A stretch of DNA of 64,000 nt from Paenibacillus sp. FSL W8-0426 (lineage in GTDB: Bacteria > Bacillota > Bacilli > Paenibacillales > Paenibacillaceae). Location of the stretch: contig NZ_CP150203.1 of assembly GCF_037969725.1 (NCBI RefSeq), forward strand, positions 5,286,001 to 5,350,000, read 5' to 3'. The position numbers and the translations under genes were made by a program. Positions 1 to 8,673 of the stretch are shown here, piece after piece. The number at the start of each line of letters is the position of its first letter. Position 1 is the first letter of the stretch. The notes under the pieces are model-generated. The model did no database searches. It was given only the letters and a program-made list of their open reading frames with translations, and was not told the DNA's origin.

Positions 1-134
1 CTCCAGTTCGTCGTATGGAAACACGCCCATTATAGTGGATTGAGAGGTCGTTTTTTTAATCGTTCCATGTGCATTTCGCCTTTTCTTCATCTTTTTTGCT
101 CTTATGAGGGATGCCCCGGCCCACCCTGAATCCC

Positions 135-172
135 AAAAAAAGAAACCATCCTGCATTTACGGATGATTTCTT
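135..172 (-). terminator. Intrinsic terminator after the TerD gene
   Basis: Read on the minus strand, an imperfect hairpin (AAGAAA..ATCC / GGAT..TTTCTT) is followed by a run of seven T. It lies about 45 bases beyond the TerD stop codon and would end the purine phosphorylase-SUKH-TerD transcript. Bases 1-134 show no gene I can support. Confidence 0.75.
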
Positions 173-218
173 ATCGTTGCAAAAATGGATGCTAACGTGG
201 TTCTCCATTATTGTCAGC

Positions 219-1352
219 TTACTTAAACTCTTCCGGACCGACATCCATCGCAAAGGTACCATCAGCATACAATAACGGACTGCGTTCAACGTTTTTGCGA
301 GAGTATTGCTCTACGTGTGAGACGCGCATTTGCTTAGAATCGGTAAAATCGATGTGAGCAATCGCTACCCAATATGAAAGATGGCTTTTCTGGTGCAGCG
401 GCGTGGTCACAACTTGCCCCTGATGATTGTCGACCACTGCTCGGACCTTCATGGATTTGAAACTTCCAATCCCGTTGCTGAGCGCGCTGTATGCCGCAAA
501 CAGAATGTATTTCAATGCCTCGGGGCGATGGATGACGATGGTTTCTTTGCCATGGGATAATGCATCCCCGTATAACTGTATGTAGGGTTGTTCAAGAGCG
601 GATCCCAGGTTGCGATAATAAATTTTTCCGATCTCGTTGTCCTTCGTCACATAGAAGCAATAGAGATCCAGATCCTTGTCTTTTTTCCATTCTAACGTGG
701 CGGTAACTTTTTCAGACTTCTTAATGTTGATGCTTTCTTGCTTTTTAAGGTCCAGCTTCAATGGCATGGGCGGTTCTTCTATTGCGGCAGCAGCTTCTTC
801 GGCGGCATCCTCCAGTGCAAGGCCGTAATTGGTGACGAGTGCGGCAAGTCCGCCATGAAACCCGCTCCCGACGGCATTGAATTTCCAGTCCCCGTTATGA
901 ATGTACAGTTCGCCCACAACGATGGCCGTTTCCAGATTCAATCCGTCTCCGAAATGAAATGTAGCGATTTGTTCGCCATTGGAAGGATCATAAATCAGGC
1001 ATGAGGCGTCCCGGACCATGGAAAAATTTTTTCCGTTGATTTCTCCTTCATGGATCGTCAGCGTGATTCCGATTTTATCGATGTCGGGCGGGATTTTGCC
1101 AAACGAAATATGAATGCGTTCCATCTGCCCGTCTCCACCGAAACTATGCCTAACGGCTCCTTGCCTGCCCGATTGTTGGTTATAGAAAATCATATCATCG
1201 TCTCTCGTGCATCTCCCTTCATGATTAAGAAGAAACGCTGAAGCGTTGATATCGATGGATGGTCCCGACGTATGCCACGTAAGCCCAATCGCCAATTCAG
1301 GAAATATCCTGCCTTTAGTAAGTTCCACTTTTTGTCCTTTTTGCACAATCAT
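219..1352 (-). CDS. TerD family protein with two tandem TerD-like domains
   Basis: The 377-residue protein opens with MIVQKGQKVELTKG, the usual start of TerD proteins (calcium-binding stress and tellurite-resistance family). A TerD domain covers about residues 1-180 (GLTWHTSGPSIDINASAF, then DDDMIFYNQ). An Ala/Glu-rich linker follows near 190-210, and then a second beta-sandwich domain containing EWKKDKDLDLYCFY. The ATG at 1352 is chosen because GGAAGAGGAGG precedes it. It overlaps the stop of the SUKH gene by four bases (ATGA), so the two are translationally coupled. TerD proteins usually sit in ter operons; here the partners are a SUKH protein and a nucleoside phosphorylase. The substrate or signal is unknown. 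A cytoplasmic location is inferred because no signal peptide is visible. Confidence 0.85.
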   Translation of the reverse strand: MIVQKGQKVELTKGRIFPELAIGLTWHTSGPSIDINASAFLLNHEGRCTRDDDMIFYNQQSGRQGAVRHSFGGDGQMERIHISFGKIPPDIDKIGITLTIHEGEINGKNFSMVRDASCLIYDPSNGEQIATFHFGDGLNLETAIVVGELYIHNGDWKFNAVGSGFHGGLAALVTNYGLALEDAAEEAAAAIEEPPMPLKLDLKKQESINIKKSEKVTATLEWKKDKDLDLYCFYVTKDNEIGKIYYRNLGSALEQPYIQLYGDALSHGKETIVIHRPEALKYILFAAYSALSNGIGSFKSMKVRAVVDNHQGQVVTTPLHQKSHLSYWVAIAHIDFTDSKQMRVSHVEQYSRKNVERSPLLYADGTFAMDVGPEEFK

Positions 1353-1876
1353 AAACGCTCCTCCTCTTCCAGACACAATTCCAAAAATGCAAACAATCCG
1401 GATGCCTCCACCGCACGCCTGCCCCAATCATGCCAAAAGTAAAGCACCTGTCCCGTCTGCCCACGTTCTGACGGGTCCATGTCAAGACACAAGTAATCCC
1501 CGCCGCCGTTGCTGGCAATCGGAATCCATTTCGGATTCCAAGCCATCGGTTTGATTTCGGCATCGGCCTCCGCTTCCATTTCATCCGGTTCGAACTCCTC
1601 CTGCAGGAAACGCCAATTCTCCAGCACCTCCGCGAGCGGGGACAGGGTCAGGTTGCGGACGAAACACTCCGTCCCGATCTCCCGTACCTGTCCATTGTGC
1701 ACGCGATAAAGGTCCTTCATTTCTTCAGGCAGGGAGAAGCCGAGTCCGGTCTCGACATCGCGAAACTCCTCTTCGCTTGCACCCTGCTGCAAACCCAACG
1801 CCTCCCTGAAATCCGGACGCTCGTTTGCTCCTTTCGCAAATATGCGCTGCCACAACGTTTCTGCTTTGCTGACCAT
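1349..1876 (-). CDS. SMI1/KNR4 (SUKH) family protein
   Basis: This 175-residue acidic protein has the SUKH core: GASEEEFRDVETGLGFSLPE, then DLYRVHNGQ, then WIPIASNGGGDYLCLDMDP and a late FWHDWG. These are the typical helix, the 'LP.d....y..hnG' turn and the GG(D/N) strand motifs. SUKH proteins are often immunity proteins against contact-dependent or polymorphic toxins, but many stand alone with regulatory roles. No toxin gene is visible nearby, so the immunity role is only a possibility. The gene follows the purine nucleoside phosphorylase by 49 bases and overlaps TerD by four, suggesting one transcript. The 49-base gap holds a small CCGGCA/TGCCGG hairpin with no T-run. Confidence 0.8.
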   Translation of the reverse strand: MVSKAETLWQRIFAKGANERPDFREALGLQQGASEEEFRDVETGLGFSLPEEMKDLYRVHNGQVREIGTECFVRNLTLSPLAEVLENWRFLQEEFEPDEMEAEADAEIKPMAWNPKWIPIASNGGGDYLCLDMDPSERGQTGQVLYFWHDWGRRAVEASGLFAFLELCLEEEERL

Positions 1877-1925
1877 TCGGCTTCATCCTCTCCCCGTAAG
1901 ATTCCCGGCATGCTGCCGGAGCAGA

Positions 1926-2747
1926 TTACATTTCTTTTAAAACGCCTTTGACCAAACCGATAAACGTCGTTTTCACCTGCGCAGCCACTTCGATGACCTC
2001 ATCGTGGCTCAGCGGCTGGTCCAAAATGCCGCACGCCATGTTGGTCAGGCAGGAAATGCCAAGCACTTTCATGCCACCATGGGTCGCCACGATTGCTTCC
2101 GGAACGGTGGACATGCCGACGGCATCCGCGCCCAGCGTGCGAATCATGCGAATCTCGGCCGGCGTTTCGTAGGCTGGTCCTGTCCACCACGCATACACGC
2201 CTTGCTGCAGGCTGATATTTTGTTCCTCGGCGACCCGCAATGCCAGATGGCGCAGTTCACTGCTGTACACCTCGGACATGTCGGGGAATCGAACGCCAAG
2301 CTCATCATTGTTCGGGCCGATGAGCGGATTGTTGGCCACCAAATTGATATGGTCCGTAAGCAGCATCAGTTGACCTGGCGCAAAGCCGGTGTTCACCGCG
2401 CCGCAAGCGTTGGTAACGATCAGCTTTTCCACGCCCAGCGCCTTCATGATGCGAACCGGGAACGTCACTTCATCCAGCGTAAATCCTTCATAATAGTGAA
2501 GGCGCCCTTTCATCGCAACAACCGTTTTGCCCTGCAGCTCACCGATCACGAGTTCGTTCGCATGGCCAACGGCTTCGGATTGCGCAAAATGCGGAATGCT
2601 TGCATACGGAATCACCGTTGCATTTTCGATCTCGTCCGCCAGCGCCCCAAGGCCTGAGCCCAAAATCATGCCGACAACAGGTCGGCTTGCGCCGATTTTG
2701 CCCAATATGTAATCTCGCGCTTCATGAATATGTGATGTTTGATGCAT
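1926..2747 (-). CDS. punA: Purine-nucleoside phosphorylase, class I trimeric (PunA/PNP)
   Basis: The predicted enzyme cleaves inosine and guanosine with phosphate to the free base and ribose-1-phosphate in purine salvage. Evidence is its family length (273 residues) and motifs: the phosphate loop GMILGSGLGALADEIE, the HYYEGF segment, TNACGAVN, GVYAWWTGPAYETPAEIRM and GMSTVPEAIVA, then SCLTNMACG. These match the trimeric mammalian-type PNP family rather than hexameric DeoD. ATG at 2747 has GGGAGGA at good spacing. A promoter-like pair lies upstream at 2805-2833. The phosphopentomutase and pyrimidine phosphorylase often found beside it are absent here. Confidence 0.93.
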   Translation of the reverse strand: MHQTSHIHEARDYILGKIGASRPVVGMILGSGLGALADEIENATVIPYASIPHFAQSEAVGHANELVIGELQGKTVVAMKGRLHYYEGFTLDEVTFPVRIMKALGVEKLIVTNACGAVNTGFAPGQLMLLTDHINLVANNPLIGPNNDELGVRFPDMSEVYSSELRHLALRVAEEQNISLQQGVYAWWTGPAYETPAEIRMIRTLGADAVGMSTVPEAIVATHGGMKVLGISCLTNMACGILDQPLSHDEVIEVAAQVKTTFIGLVKGVLKEM

Positions 2748-2804
2748 GGATATGTCCTCCCGAATGTATGGAATTAGAGTAGGCGAAACAGCACTGCATG
2801 ATCC

Positions 2805-2833
2805 AGTGTAAGCTACCGAACCATCCGATGCAA
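2805..2833 (-). promoter_or_regulatory. Probable sigma-A promoter of punA
   Basis: On the minus strand TTGCAT is separated by 17 bases from TACACT, about 60 bases before the punA start. Match to TTGACA/TATAAT is moderate. The rest of the 2748-3079 gap holds only this promoter, the ger terminator at 2997-3023, and no convincing gene. Confidence 0.5.
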
Positions 2834-2996
2834 ACGAAAGGCTGACCTAAAAGGCAAAGACAAAGGCCGCTCGGCCCCTTACGACTGGAGCAGCTCGAAA
2901 TACGAGATGACAGTGCGTCGAAATCCGGAGCTTCGCCCACATTCTCGTGAAACTGCATGCCAATGGAGTAAGCCTCATCTTGTCCCCACTGTACAC

Positions 2997-3023
2997 AAAA
3001 AAAAAGACTCTCTGTCGAGAGTC
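2997..3023 (-). terminator. Intrinsic terminator of the first ger operon
   Basis: Perfect 7-bp stem GACTCTC/GAGAGTC with a 4-base loop, followed on the minus strand by nine T. It lies about 55 bases past the GerC stop codon. Confidence 0.85.
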
Positions 3024-3079
3024 GGCATTCATATATTCCGTACAAACGAATGTAAACGAAGCTGATCCGTCCTTCGGCT

Positions 3080-4273
3080 TTAATTCACCGTCATGATCGA
3101 AGCCCCGTAATCTTCAATATGAACCTTCGCGCTAAACGTAACGGGAATCGCAACAAACTCTCGGTCCCAGTCGTCCTTGAGCTGTTCCCACAGGGCGGGA
3201 TGCTGAATCCGTACGGTTTTGCCGAAGCCGGCTGCTTCCGCCCGCAGCGATTTCATTTTGGCAACGGCCTGCTGTGCCAGCGCGATCACCCGCTCCTCCA
3301 CGATATCGGCTTGTTTGGCGAGCAATGCATTGTTCCCCTTATTCTCTTTGTGCACAAAACTTTCCGAGATTCGACCGGTCGACGTTAACGTGACATGAAA
3401 CGAAAGCTCGTCTCCCCGAACGTTGGCTTTGATTTCGCTTTTGGCAGACTTGATTTCGTAGGTGAAATTTCGCTGTGAACCCGGCTCCGCGACTCTCACG
3501 ATGCCTCCGGCCAGATCGCCGGTGATCCACTGCAGCCCCTCCACATCGATTTCGCTTAAATGACCGCCGTATTCCCGCGTTTTACCACGGATTATGCCCG
3601 CACCGGACAGCTTGACACCTTGTTTCGTGACGATGACATTGGGCAAGATGAAGCTTGAACCCGACTTCAAGGGACCGATGACTTTGGCGAGCGAAACCGG
3701 TTTGACCATACGGGCGCTGCGGGATCGGTTGTTGAACAGGTCCTTAAGCATGAAGGCCGGCGTCTGTCCGGAATGCGTTTCTTTAAACGCATCGCTGGCC
3801 GTTCCCGTGCTCGTAAAAAGCAGCAAGCTCAATCGAATATCGTTATCCGCCAGATAGAAGTCCAAGAGCTCATTCATGGGTACCTGCTCCAGCAGTTTCG
3901 AACCGATGACAATCGTTTTCAGATGAAAGCCTGCCGGAGACTGGTTGCTGAGATAACTTTCCCTGGTCATTTCCATGTTGGAATTTCCCGTCTCCTGTTC
4001 GTTGTAGAACGTTTTTCCCGGCGAAGCGGCACCGGAATTATCCCCCTTCTCAGGCAAAACAAACTGCACGGTTCGCCGGATGTATTGTTTGGAGTCATTG
4101 CTCTCCTTCCCCACTGCTGACGATGCGCCGTTCTCGTCCGGGGAAATCCAGTCCAGCGCAATCCCGGCCTCGAGATTGCGCTCCTCAATCGGTGAACTGC
4201 TCCAGCACCCCGCAAGCAGGATGCATCCTGTGAGCGCGCTGATCAGCAGCATGCCGAGACGTGCTTTTTTCAT
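3080..4273 (-). CDS. Ger(x)C family germinant-receptor lipoprotein (first operon)
   Basis: This is the C subunit of a spore germinant receptor, a lipoprotein on the outer face of the spore inner membrane. Starting at the ATG at 4273 it has a lipoprotein signal peptide with lipobox LLAGC (lipidated Cys23). This is followed by the family start WSSSPIEERNLEAGIALDW, a middle region with LLDFYLADNDIRLSLLLF and a C-terminal domain. Length (397 residues) is normal. The start overlaps the stop of the B gene as ATGA; a TTG six codons upstream is less likely. It is last in an A-B-C operon ending at the terminator at 2997-3023. Expression in the forespore under sigma-G is expected for the family, but I could not find a convincing sigma-G promoter. 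Confidence 0.92.
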   Translation of the reverse strand: MKKARLGMLLISALTGCILLAGCWSSSPIEERNLEAGIALDWISPDENGASSAVGKESNDSKQYIRRTVQFVLPEKGDNSGAASPGKTFYNEQETGNSNMEMTRESYLSNQSPAGFHLKTIVIGSKLLEQVPMNELLDFYLADNDIRLSLLLFTSTGTASDAFKETHSGQTPAFMLKDLFNNRSRSARMVKPVSLAKVIGPLKSGSSFILPNVIVTKQGVKLSGAGIIRGKTREYGGHLSEIDVEGLQWITGDLAGGIVRVAEPGSQRNFTYEIKSAKSEIKANVRGDELSFHVTLTSTGRISESFVHKENKGNNALLAKQADIVEERVIALAQQAVAKMKSLRAEAAGFGKTVRIQHPALWEQLKDDWDREFVAIPVTFSAKVHIEDYGASIMTVN

Positions 4274-5367
4274 GACAGTTTCGACCTCCAAACGGAAAGC
4301 AGGAGCAGGATGATCGGAAAACTCGAAAAGAGGATCAAATTGGCTTTTCCAATAAAAGCTCCCACAGCAAATACTTCATTCATGTTTTGAGGCAGTTGGG
4401 ACAACACACAGATGAAGGGCACGATCACATACAGACTCCATTTGTACGGCATTTTCGTGATCTGGGACAGCCCCAGAGCCGCACAGTAGAACACAATCGT
4501 GAACGTGGCGAAAATCTGGATGATCCAGATGGACAACAACAGGGATTCGAAGCGTTCCAGCAACAGGTTCTCCACCTCCACGCTCCGCGCGAGATCAAAA
4601 AAAGGCCAGGTCCGCGTCAGGACGCCATCAATCGAAAATGCGCCGATACAAATGATCACCGCCGTCGTATAAAATACGACAGCCAACCCGATGCCCCAGC
4701 CGGCAATCAGCGTCGCTCTCTTTGGGTTTTGCATTCGGCACAATATGAACAACAGACATTCGCTCCCGCTGAAGGTCAGCGTGGTCGATCCCATGCCATG
4801 CAGGACAGGCATGAACCCTTTGGCGAGCACCGGTCGAAGATTGTCCACATCGAAAATATGAAAACCCAGCGAAAAAATCAGAATCATGACGAAAGCGATG
4901 ATCGGAAAGATCACTTGACACACTTTCCCGATCGTGGTTATTCCCTCCATACACAGGTACAGGGATGTCCATATAAACAAAGCCAAGATGGCCCAGCCTG
5001 GCGTTCCTTCCAGCAGAAAGAACGAAGTGACTTCTTCCATGGATCGCAGTTCGAAACTGGCCACATTGATGTAATACAGAATCAAGATCAATCCGATGCA
5101 CTTGCCCACGAAAGAACCGGCAATTTCCTGCACGTATTCGTAAAAGGTCATTTCCGGAAAACGCTGGCTCAGCTTGATGATGATCCATGCGTTAACAAAG
5201 CTGTATGTTCCTCCGACAGCCACCGTCATCCAGGCATCGGGCGTGCCGACTGCCTCGGCCAACTCCCTCGGCAAGATCAGCAGCTCCGCGCCAATGATGA
5301 AACAAACAATCACACCCATGGCTTGTAACGTCGTTAGCTGGTTGGATTGAGGCAACCCGGCTGACAT
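4270..5367 (-). CDS. GerAB/GerB family spore germination permease
   Basis: This is the B subunit of a germinant receptor. It is an APC-superfamily-like integral membrane protein of the spore inner membrane that binds the small-molecule germinant. The 365-residue sequence begins SAGLPQSNQLTTLQAMGVIV and shows about ten hydrophobic segments, with the family feature LILPRELAEAVGTPDAWM near residues 30-50. It sits 20 bases after the A gene and overlaps the C gene by four. The germinant cannot be read from the sequence. Confidence 0.92.
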   Translation of the reverse strand: MSAGLPQSNQLTTLQAMGVIVCFIIGAELLILPRELAEAVGTPDAWMTVAVGGTYSFVNAWIIIKLSQRFPEMTFYEYVQEIAGSFVGKCIGLILILYYINVASFELRSMEEVTSFFLLEGTPGWAILALFIWTSLYLCMEGITTIGKVCQVIFPIIAFVMILIFSLGFHIFDVDNLRPVLAKGFMPVLHGMGSTTLTFSGSECLLFILCRMQNPKRATLIAGWGIGLAVVFYTTAVIICIGAFSIDGVLTRTWPFFDLARSVEVENLLLERFESLLLSIWIIQIFATFTIVFYCAALGLSQITKMPYKWSLYVIVPFICVLSQLPQNMNEVFAVGAFIGKANLILFSSFPIILLLLSVWRSKLS

Positions 5368-5387
5368 CGCTGCACCCCCTTCCTGAG

Positions 5388-7100
5388 TTAATCGCTGCGT
5401 TTCGGATCTTTCGTTTTCAATACGTTCGGCCGGCTTTTCATGAATTGCAGCGGCGCGCGGATTAAATAATCCTTCCAGTCTTTAAGAGACTGGGGTACCG
5501 CCATCGTCACGTAGGGAATGCCAAAGCTTTTGAGCTTCAGCATATGGATCGTCAAAAACAGAAAAGACATAATAACGCCATAGAGCCCAAAGATCGCGGC
5601 GCTGAACATGATCGGAAACCGCAGCAAGCGCATGGAGATGCCTGCGCTGTACATCGGCGTGGCAAACGACGAAATGGCCGTCACCGCCACGACAATGACC
5701 AGAATGGGGCTGACGATGCCAGCATTGACCGCAGCTTGCCCGATAATCAAACCGCCGACGATCCCCATCGCCGGACCAATCGGTTTGGGCAATCGCAAGC
5801 CTGCTTCCCGCAGCATTTCGATCGCTACTTCCATGATCATCGCTTCAATCAATGTGGAGAAGGGAACGCCCTGCCTGGTGCCGATAATGGAAACGACCAG
5901 CTTCGTCGGAATAAGGCCGGGATGAAACGAAATGAAGGAAATGTAAACTGCCGGAGCGAACAACGAGATTAACGTGGCTACAAAGCGAAGGATTCGAATC
6001 AGGGAACTGGGCAGCCACCGCTCATAATAGTCTTCGGGAGACTGCAGCATCATGCCGTAAGTTACGGGCATTAGCAATGCATATGGGGAGCCGTCGAGCA
6101 AAATGGCTACCCTGCCTTCCAACAAAGCCCCCATCACCCTGTCAGGACGCTCGGTACTTTGGATTTGCGCGAAGGGACTCAGAAAGTTGTCCTCGATCAG
6201 CTGCTCCACGTAACCTGCTTCCATCACTTCATCCACCTCGATGGTGCCGACGCGCCGCTTCACTTCTTCCACAAGCCCGGGGTTGGCAATATCCTTGAAA
6301 TAGACGACCATCAGTTCTTTTTCAACCCGGGTCCCCACCTTGTAGGATATCATCGAGAGGCTGGCGCTCTCGCCATGCCTGCGAAGCATCGCCGTGTTGT
6401 CGCTCAGCACCTCCGTAAAACCGAGGCGTGGACCGCGAAGGACCGATTCGGAGACGGGTTCTTCAACCGAGCGGCTTTTTCCCCCGGAAATGCCAAGCAC
6501 AATCCCGCCGGGAGCACCATCCACCAGCAGCATCACCGATCCGAACAAAACTTTGCGGAGCGCCTGCTTGACATCCGCAACCCACTCGATTTCTGCGATC
6601 GGCAGCAATTGCTGCATCAGAAAATCCTCCAGCGTCCGATCTGCTGCGAACCGTTCCGAATCCAATGGCGCGCTGCCCCAATCCAGCAGTGGTTTGATCA
6701 CATTTTCGTCCAAACCGGACTTATCGGTCAGACCGTCAATGAAAAACAGAACCGCTTTCACGTTCAAATTTTGCAAATAGATTGTTTTTTCGTTGATGTC
6801 CTGCATGTCTCTGGCTGAAGCCCTGAACTTGCCCAGATTCAGCAGATGATCCATCGTAAAAGACAGCCCTTCTTCGCCAGCTTCCCCATCCCCCGTTTCG
6901 GTGTCCTGCCGGTCCGCATCGGGGTAAGCGGAAGGCTGTTTTTGTACCTCTTCCATCCTCTGTTTGCGCCTGCTGTGCCTTCCGTCCCAGGCCTGGATCT
7001 GTTGAAAGACCTGCCATATGAGCAAAGGAAACAATGTCAGCCATACTGCTTCCGCTATCATGTTCCATTTCGGCATATGATGCATGATCGTTTGCCACAT
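5388..7100 (-). CDS. GerA family spore germination protein (A subunit, first operon)
   Basis: This 570-residue protein is the A subunit of a germinant receptor. A single hydrophobic segment lies near residues 12-30, ahead of a charged linker, which is less usual. The large cytoplasmic domain follows (LNVKAVLFFIDGLTDKSG; KVLFGSVMLLVDG; GPRLGFTEVLSDNTAMLRR). The C-terminal half has several membrane segments, with GRVAILLDGSPYALLMPV, then FHPGLIPTKLVVSIIGTRQGVPF and EMLREAGLRLPKPIG. ATG at 7100 has a GGGGGATGG ribosome site. It is the first gene of the A-B-C operon, which points left, away from the terminator at 7167-7220. Confidence 0.93.
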   Translation of the reverse strand: MWQTIMHHMPKWNMIAEAVWLTLFPLLIWQVFQQIQAWDGRHSRRKQRMEEVQKQPSAYPDADRQDTETGDGEAGEEGLSFTMDHLLNLGKFRASARDMQDINEKTIYLQNLNVKAVLFFIDGLTDKSGLDENVIKPLLDWGSAPLDSERFAADRTLEDFLMQQLLPIAEIEWVADVKQALRKVLFGSVMLLVDGAPGGIVLGISGGKSRSVEEPVSESVLRGPRLGFTEVLSDNTAMLRRHGESASLSMISYKVGTRVEKELMVVYFKDIANPGLVEEVKRRVGTIEVDEVMEAGYVEQLIEDNFLSPFAQIQSTERPDRVMGALLEGRVAILLDGSPYALLMPVTYGMMLQSPEDYYERWLPSSLIRILRFVATLISLFAPAVYISFISFHPGLIPTKLVVSIIGTRQGVPFSTLIEAMIMEVAIEMLREAGLRLPKPIGPAMGIVGGLIIGQAAVNAGIVSPILVIVVAVTAISSFATPMYSAGISMRLLRFPIMFSAAIFGLYGVIMSFLFLTIHMLKLKSFGIPYVTMAVPQSLKDWKDYLIRAPLQFMKSRPNVLKTKDPKRSD

Positions 7101-7166
7101 GGTCCATCCCCCGTTTCCAAAACCTCCATATAGGTTGTAGAGTTTCCAAAAGATAATAAATCATGC

Positions 7167-7220
7167 AAAAAAAGAACAAAAGTCATTTGGGTCTCATGCC
7201 CCAAATGACTTTTGTTCTTT
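7167..7220 (-). terminator. Strong terminator of the chr operon, 21-bp perfect stem
   Basis: Bases 7171-7191 are exactly complementary to 7200-7220 around an 8-base loop. On the minus strand the stem is followed by seven T. It starts six bases after the last chr stop codon and insulates the ger operon downstream. Because the stem is A/T-flanked on both sides it could work in both directions. Confidence 0.9.
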
Positions 7221-7225
7221 CCGAT

Positions 7226-7759
7226 TTAAAATATAACGATCCCGCCCGCTGCCGCAAGCAAAATGACGACGAACGGATGCAGCTTGTACTTGATGATCGC
7301 AAGCAGGCAGCCTGCACAGATGACGAGCATCCCCAGCGTCGTCCAGTCGAGCAGCGATCCGGTATTGCCGCCAATGCTGAAGTGAATGGCCGCGTAAATG
7401 ATGAGTCCGGTCACGATCGGCCTAAGGCCATAAAAAGAGGAGCGGACCCACGTATTGTTCTGCAAACGCAGGAAAAATGCAGTGAAACAAATAACGATGG
7501 CAAGCGACGGCAAAATAATGCCGATCGTGGATACGATCGCTCCCGGGATACCGCTCTCGGAATATCCGATCAGCGTGGCCGTATTGGTGGCAATCGAGCC
7601 TGGGGCCATGCCGGCCAAGGAAACGAGTTCTTGGAACCGTTCCGGTTCGATCCACCCCTTATCCATCACTTCCCGCTGAATAAGGGTAATTACCGCATAT
7701 CCTCCGCCGAACGAGAGGGAGCCCACTTTTAAAAACAACCAAAATAATTCCCACAGCAT
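7226..7759 (-). CDS. Half-size chromate transporter (CHR family), second of a pair
   Basis: A 177-residue membrane protein beginning MLWELFWLFLKVGSLSFGGGYAVITLIQREV. It has the CHR signature FGGGYA and the loop SLAGMAPGSIATNTATLIGY. Short-chain CHR proteins come as adjacent pairs that together form one transporter. They are linked to chromate efflux, and the natural substrate of many is unclear. The ATG at 7759 is preferred over upstream frames because AAGGTGATT lies at correct spacing and the family begins here. It follows its partner by 10 bases. Confidence 0.9.
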   Translation of the reverse strand: MLWELFWLFLKVGSLSFGGGYAVITLIQREVMDKGWIEPERFQELVSLAGMAPGSIATNTATLIGYSESGIPGAIVSTIGIILPSLAIVICFTAFFLRLQNNTWVRSSFYGLRPIVTGLIIYAAIHFSIGGNTGSLLDWTTLGMLVICAGCLLAIIKYKLHPFVVILLAAAGGIVIF

Positions 7760-7769
7760 GTAATCACCT

Positions 7770-8405
7770 TCAGATGTAATATTCGGGAAAATGAGGCTCC
7801 TGCTTGTTCTCGTTGTCCTCCTTCTCCGTTTGTGCCGCCATGCCGAGTGCACGTTTGACAAGCACAACAAGCACGCCGATGATCGGACCACCGATAATCA
7901 GGTACAGCGAATGAACCTGGGTGAACAGCAGCACGGATACGCTTGCGGCGGTCAGCAGCAAAGTCGCGGCATCCATGATCGACCGTTTGCCCATCTTGAA
8001 TGCAGCCACGATGATCAGCGCCACTATGGCTGCATGGATTCCTTTTAAAGCCGCCTGTACTTTGGGAACGTCCTGGAACATCATACCAAGCAGGCTGAGG
8101 ACAAATACGATGATAAACGTAGGCAGCGTAATCGCCGCAACGGCACCTATGGCGCCAATCACTCCTGCCATTCTATAACCGACAAACGCGGCTGAATTGA
8201 CGGCGACGCCGCCCGGTGCCGAACCGGCCACCGATATCATGTCTGCCATCTCGGAGCGATCCAACCATTTCTTTTTCTCGACGACCTCGCGCTCGATCGC
8301 AGCAATCATGGCATAACCGCCCCCAAAGGTAGAGGGACCCAGCTTCAGAAACACGGCACACAACTGGACAAGGAGGTTAAGGTTAATTTTGCGTTGTGTG
8401 TTCAT
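7770..8405 (-). CDS. Half-size chromate transporter (CHR family), first of a pair
   Basis: A 211-residue membrane protein with LKLGPSTFGGGYAMIAAIE and VAGSAPGGVAVNSAAFVGYRMAG, the same CHR signatures as its partner downstream. Five or six hydrophobic segments are visible. A charged C-terminal tail (KEDNENKQEPHFPE) distinguishes it. GAAGGTG precedes the ATG. The promoter (8447-8478) carries a palindrome also found before the FGE gene, and the gene is divergent from a ROK regulator. Chromate efflux is the family function; here sulfate or another oxyanion is an equally open possibility. Confidence 0.9.
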   Translation of the reverse strand: MNTQRKINLNLLVQLCAVFLKLGPSTFGGGYAMIAAIEREVVEKKKWLDRSEMADMISVAGSAPGGVAVNSAAFVGYRMAGVIGAIGAVAAITLPTFIIVFVLSLLGMMFQDVPKVQAALKGIHAAIVALIIVAAFKMGKRSIMDAATLLLTAASVSVLLFTQVHSLYLIIGGPIIGVLVVLVKRALGMAAQTEKEDNENKQEPHFPEYYI

Positions 8406-8446
8406 ATAACACCTTCCCGTTTCATGTTCAATAACTCTTATACTTC

Positions 8447-8478
8447 ATTATAGCATGTTTATTCCATTTTGGAATAAA
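8447..8478 (-). promoter_or_regulatory. Extended -10 promoter of the chr operon with a palindromic operator
   Basis: On the minus strand a perfect palindrome TTTATTCC-N5-GGAATAAA (8458-8478) ends exactly five bases before a TATAAT box (8447-8452) that has an upstream TG. The palindrome covers the -35 and spacer region, so a bound protein would block RNA polymerase. The same arrangement is found at 11081-11112. Confidence 0.7.
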
Positions 8479-8551
8479 GTCATCAAAAAATATTAGCCTA
8501 AAAGTTATCCTCCCTTTCACAACCTAAAAAATACCACATAATTCCACCAAC

Positions 8552-8572
8552 TTAATTCCACAATAGAATTAA
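8552..8572. promoter_or_regulatory. Second palindrome in the chr/ROK intergenic region
   Basis: Perfect inverted repeat TTAATTC-N7-GAATTAA, related to the operator at 8458-8478 (half-site TWATTCC). It lies about 25 bases upstream of the predicted ROK -35 box and may be an autoregulatory site of the ROK protein. Confidence 0.45.
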
Positions 8573-8596
8573 CTCAATTATTCCTATAACATTAGC

Positions 8597-8625
8597 TGGA
8601 AAACGTAACTTTCTTCCGTTATACT
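8597..8625 (+). promoter_or_regulatory. Probable promoter of the ROK regulator
   Basis: TGGAAA and TATACT are separated by 17 bases, about 50 bases before the ROK start codon. Confidence 0.45.
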
Positions 8626-8673
8626 GAATTTATCTATCCCGACTCATTCACTTGGAAATGGAGCCGTATACTG

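Noticed and set aside
2748..3079. Possible small genes in the punA/ger gap
   Set aside because: Open frames here have no ribosome site and overlap the ger terminator; only promoter and terminator signals are supportable.
4387..5328. Long open frame (313 codons) on the plus strand opposite the GerB gene
   Set aside because: Antisense shadow of a GC-rich coding region; its product is rich in Gln, His, Asp and Arg with no domain, and the minus strand encodes a clear GerB protein.
7101..7170. Sigma-G promoter for the first ger operon
   Set aside because: I looked for the -35/-10 pair typical of sigma-G upstream of both ger operons (also 38074-38200) and found only partial -35 matches without a proper -10.
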